The notes under the pieces: generated by a model
What the model saw: the letters and a program-made list of their open reading frames with translations, nothing else
Databases searched by the model: none
What the model was told of the DNA's origin: nothing
Assembly: GCA_036269915.1 (NCBI GenBank)
Contig: DATBDM010000082.1
Location: forward strand, 1-6,408
From: DATBDM01 sp036269915
Lineage (GTDB): Bacteria; Actinomycetota; Thermoleophilia; Solirubrobacterales; Solirubrobacteraceae
Direction of reading: 5' to 3'
DNA: 6,408 nucleotides
Translations under genes and position numbers: made by a program
Part shown: positions 4,970 through 6,408 of the stretch, piece by piece
Layout: every line of letters starts with the position of its first letter
Position numbering within the stretch: the first letter of the stretch is position 1

Positions 4970-6408
4970 CGTCGCGCCGCGCGCGGCCGGCCCTCGTCGC
5001 CGCCGCCCTCCTACTCTGCGCTCCGGCGACCGCGACGGCGGCCGTTCCCGCGCTGCCCATGTCGCTGCCCGGCGACGCGAGCGCGGCCGGCGTGGAGGCC
5101 GATCGCGCGACGTGGATCGTCGGCGCGCGGCCGGGCGCGCCCTCGCAGCGACTGGCCCGCGCGCACCGGGCGCGGAGCCTCGGCGCGCCCGGTGCCTATG
5201 TCGTCCCGCGGACGCGGGCGCGCGCCTTCGCCGGCGCGCTCGCCGCGCGCCACCGGCTCGTCTACGCCCAGCCGGACGTCCTGCGCGCCTCCCGTCAGAC
5301 CGCGCGCGCCTTCGGCAACGACCCGCTCGACGACCTGGCCGGCTATCGCTGGCGCGACCACGTCGTCAACCCGAATACCAAGCTGCCCGCTCGCCGCAAG
5401 CTGATCGTGCTGGTCGACGCGACGCTCGACAAGACCCATCCCGAGTTCGGCGCGGGCAACGTCACGACCACCGGCGGCCATCCGGTCACGAACGCCCACG
5501 GCACGTCGACGGCCTCGGTCGCCGCGGCCCCGCAGAACGGGATCGGCTTCACCGGCCTGTGGCCGGGCGCCCGGGCGCTCAACATCGCGCTCGACGACCA
5601 GATCTCCTGCGCGGACTCGACCCGCGGCATCCTCAGCGCGATCAAGCGCGGCGCCTCGGTGATCAACATGAGCTACGGCTCGCCGCAGTTCTGCGCGCCT
5701 GAGTACCTGGCGCTCGAGATCGCGGTCGCGCACGGCATCGTCGGAGTCGCCGCCGCCGGCAACGAGCTCGCCGAGGGCAACCCGATCGAGTTCCCCGGCG
5801 CGCTGCCGCACGTCGTCACCGTCGGCGCCGTCGGCCCGGACGACCGCGCGACGCAGTTCTCCAACGCCAACCCGGCGGTCGACCTGTCCGCGCCCGGCGA
5901 GTGCATCCCGGTCGCGGTGCCGCTGAGCCTCGCCAAGGAGGACACGGGCTGCCCCGCCGCGCCCGACGGCTACGACTACGAATCGGGGACGAGCTTCGCG
6001 GCCCCCATGGTCTCCGCCGCGATCGCCTGGATCCGCGCCGCGCGGCCGTCGCTGAAGGCCGACCAGGCCGCCGACGTCGTCCGCTTCTCGGCCCGCGACG
6101 TCGGCACCAGGGGCTACGACGGCGAGACGGGCTACGGCGTGCTCAGCGTCGACCGGGCGCTCGTCCGGCCCAAGAGCACGCACGATCCCGACGAGCCCAA
6201 CGACGGGCCGGCCCTGATCGACGGCACCCTGATCGGGCGCGCGGCGCCGTTCTTCTTCAAGGGCCGCCGGGCCGGGCATCGCACGGCGACGGTCGACCTG
6301 ACCGAGGACCCGCAGGACTGGTACCGGATCGAGATCCCGCGCCACGGCTCGGCGCACGTGACGCTGCGCCCGCGCAGCGGCAACCCGGACGTGCTCGTCC
6401 GCGGGCTG
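4966..6408 (+). CDS. Secreted S8 subtilisin-family serine protease (3' partial)
   Basis: The frame stays open from ATG 4966 to the window end (481 codons, no stop), so the protein continues beyond it. Residues 1-25 form a signal peptide: basic TSRRARP, hydrophobic ALVAAALLLCAP, and probable cleavage after ATATA. The C17 context LLLC is a poor lipobox. Residues 45-105 resemble an inhibitory I9-type propeptide (ATWIVGARPGAPSQRLARAH to LVYAQPDV). The catalytic domain has D151 in LVDATLDKTHPEF, H178 in NAHGTSTASV, oxyanion N266 in AAAGNE and S343 in GTSFAAPM, so the triad is intact and the enzyme should be active outside the cell. Four cysteines (C215, C243, C313, C329) could form two disulfides. 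From about residue 406 the DPDEPND motif and the following beta-rich sequence look like a pre-peptidase C-terminal (PPC) domain, cut by the window end. The ATGA overlap suggests translation coupled to the dehydrogenase gene. Long minus-strand frames across it are shadows. Confidence 0.93.
   Translation, partial: MTSRRARPALVAAALLLCAPATATAAVPALPMSLPGDASAAGVEADRATWIVGARPGAPSQRLARAHRARSLGAPGAYVVPRTRARAFAGALAARHRLVYAQPDVLRASRQTARAFGNDPLDDLAGYRWRDHVVNPNTKLPARRKLIVLVDATLDKTHPEFGAGNVTTTGGHPVTNAHGTSTASVAAAPQNGIGFTGLWPGARALNIALDDQISCADSTRGILSAIKRGASVINMSYGSPQFCAPEYLALEIAVAHGIVGVAAAGNELAEGNPIEFPGALPHVVTVGAVGPDDRATQFSNANPAVDLSAPGECIPVAVPLSLAKEDTGCPAAPDGYDYESGTSFAAPMVSAAIAWIRAARPSLKADQAADVVRFSARDVGTRGYDGETGYGVLSVDRALVRPKSTHDPDEPNDGPALIDGTLIGRAAPFFFKGRRAGHRTATVDLTEDPQDWYRIEIPRHGSAHVTLRPRSGNPDVLVRGL

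Noticed and set aside
5011..5020. Lipoprotein signal at C17 of the protease
   Set aside because: The residues before the cysteine are LLL, without the small residue needed just before C in a lipobox. A standard signal-peptidase I site (ATATA) follows.
5011..6357. 448-residue open frame on the minus strand
   Set aside because: It is antisense to the S8 protease, whose plus-strand frame has a full catalytic set. The minus-strand product is Arg/Gly/Ala/Asp-rich without motifs, as expected from high-GC shadow frames.

Overview
The window is very GC-rich (hand-counted 60-base lines are mostly 70-80% GC), densely packed and free of RNA genes, insertion sequences or CRISPR. The strong G/C preference at third codon positions, the protein content and the look of the small proteins suggest an actinobacterial-type genome. 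My best guess is Thermoleophilia/Solirubrobacterales (Conexibacter- or Solirubrobacter-like). That placement is an impression from the sequence, not a database result.

Layout. (1) Bases 1-1963, plus strand: a tightly overlapping run of a DUF1015 protein (5' end outside the window), an OsmC/Ohr-type thiol peroxidase-like protein, and a Nudix hydrolase of the CoA-pyrophosphatase (UPF0035) type. They look like one transcription unit; the last two would fit oxidative-stress and metabolite housekeeping. (2) Bases 1999-2641, plus strand: a two-gene unit of lower GC and less biased codon use. It encodes a three-helix membrane protein of unknown function and, 13 bases after its stop codon, a 35-residue basic proline-rich microprotein preceded by an excellent GGAGG ribosome binding site. 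This pair is the least explained and most interesting part of the window. (3) Bases 2642-3402, minus strand: a short NAD(P)-binding Rossmann protein and, overlapping its start, a small single-pass membrane protein. The stop codon of the Rossmann gene abuts that of the microprotein with no bases between them. (4) Bases 3443-6408, plus strand: a two-half 3-hydroxyacyl-CoA dehydrogenase of the PaaH type (fatty-acid or phenylacetate-type beta-oxidation) and, by a 4-base ATGA overlap, a secreted subtilisin-family (S8) protease that runs off the window end with all catalytic residues present.

The genes do not form one obvious pathway. Regions 1, 3 and 4 read as ordinary chromosomal genes. Region 2 reads as a small accessory-like cassette set between them.
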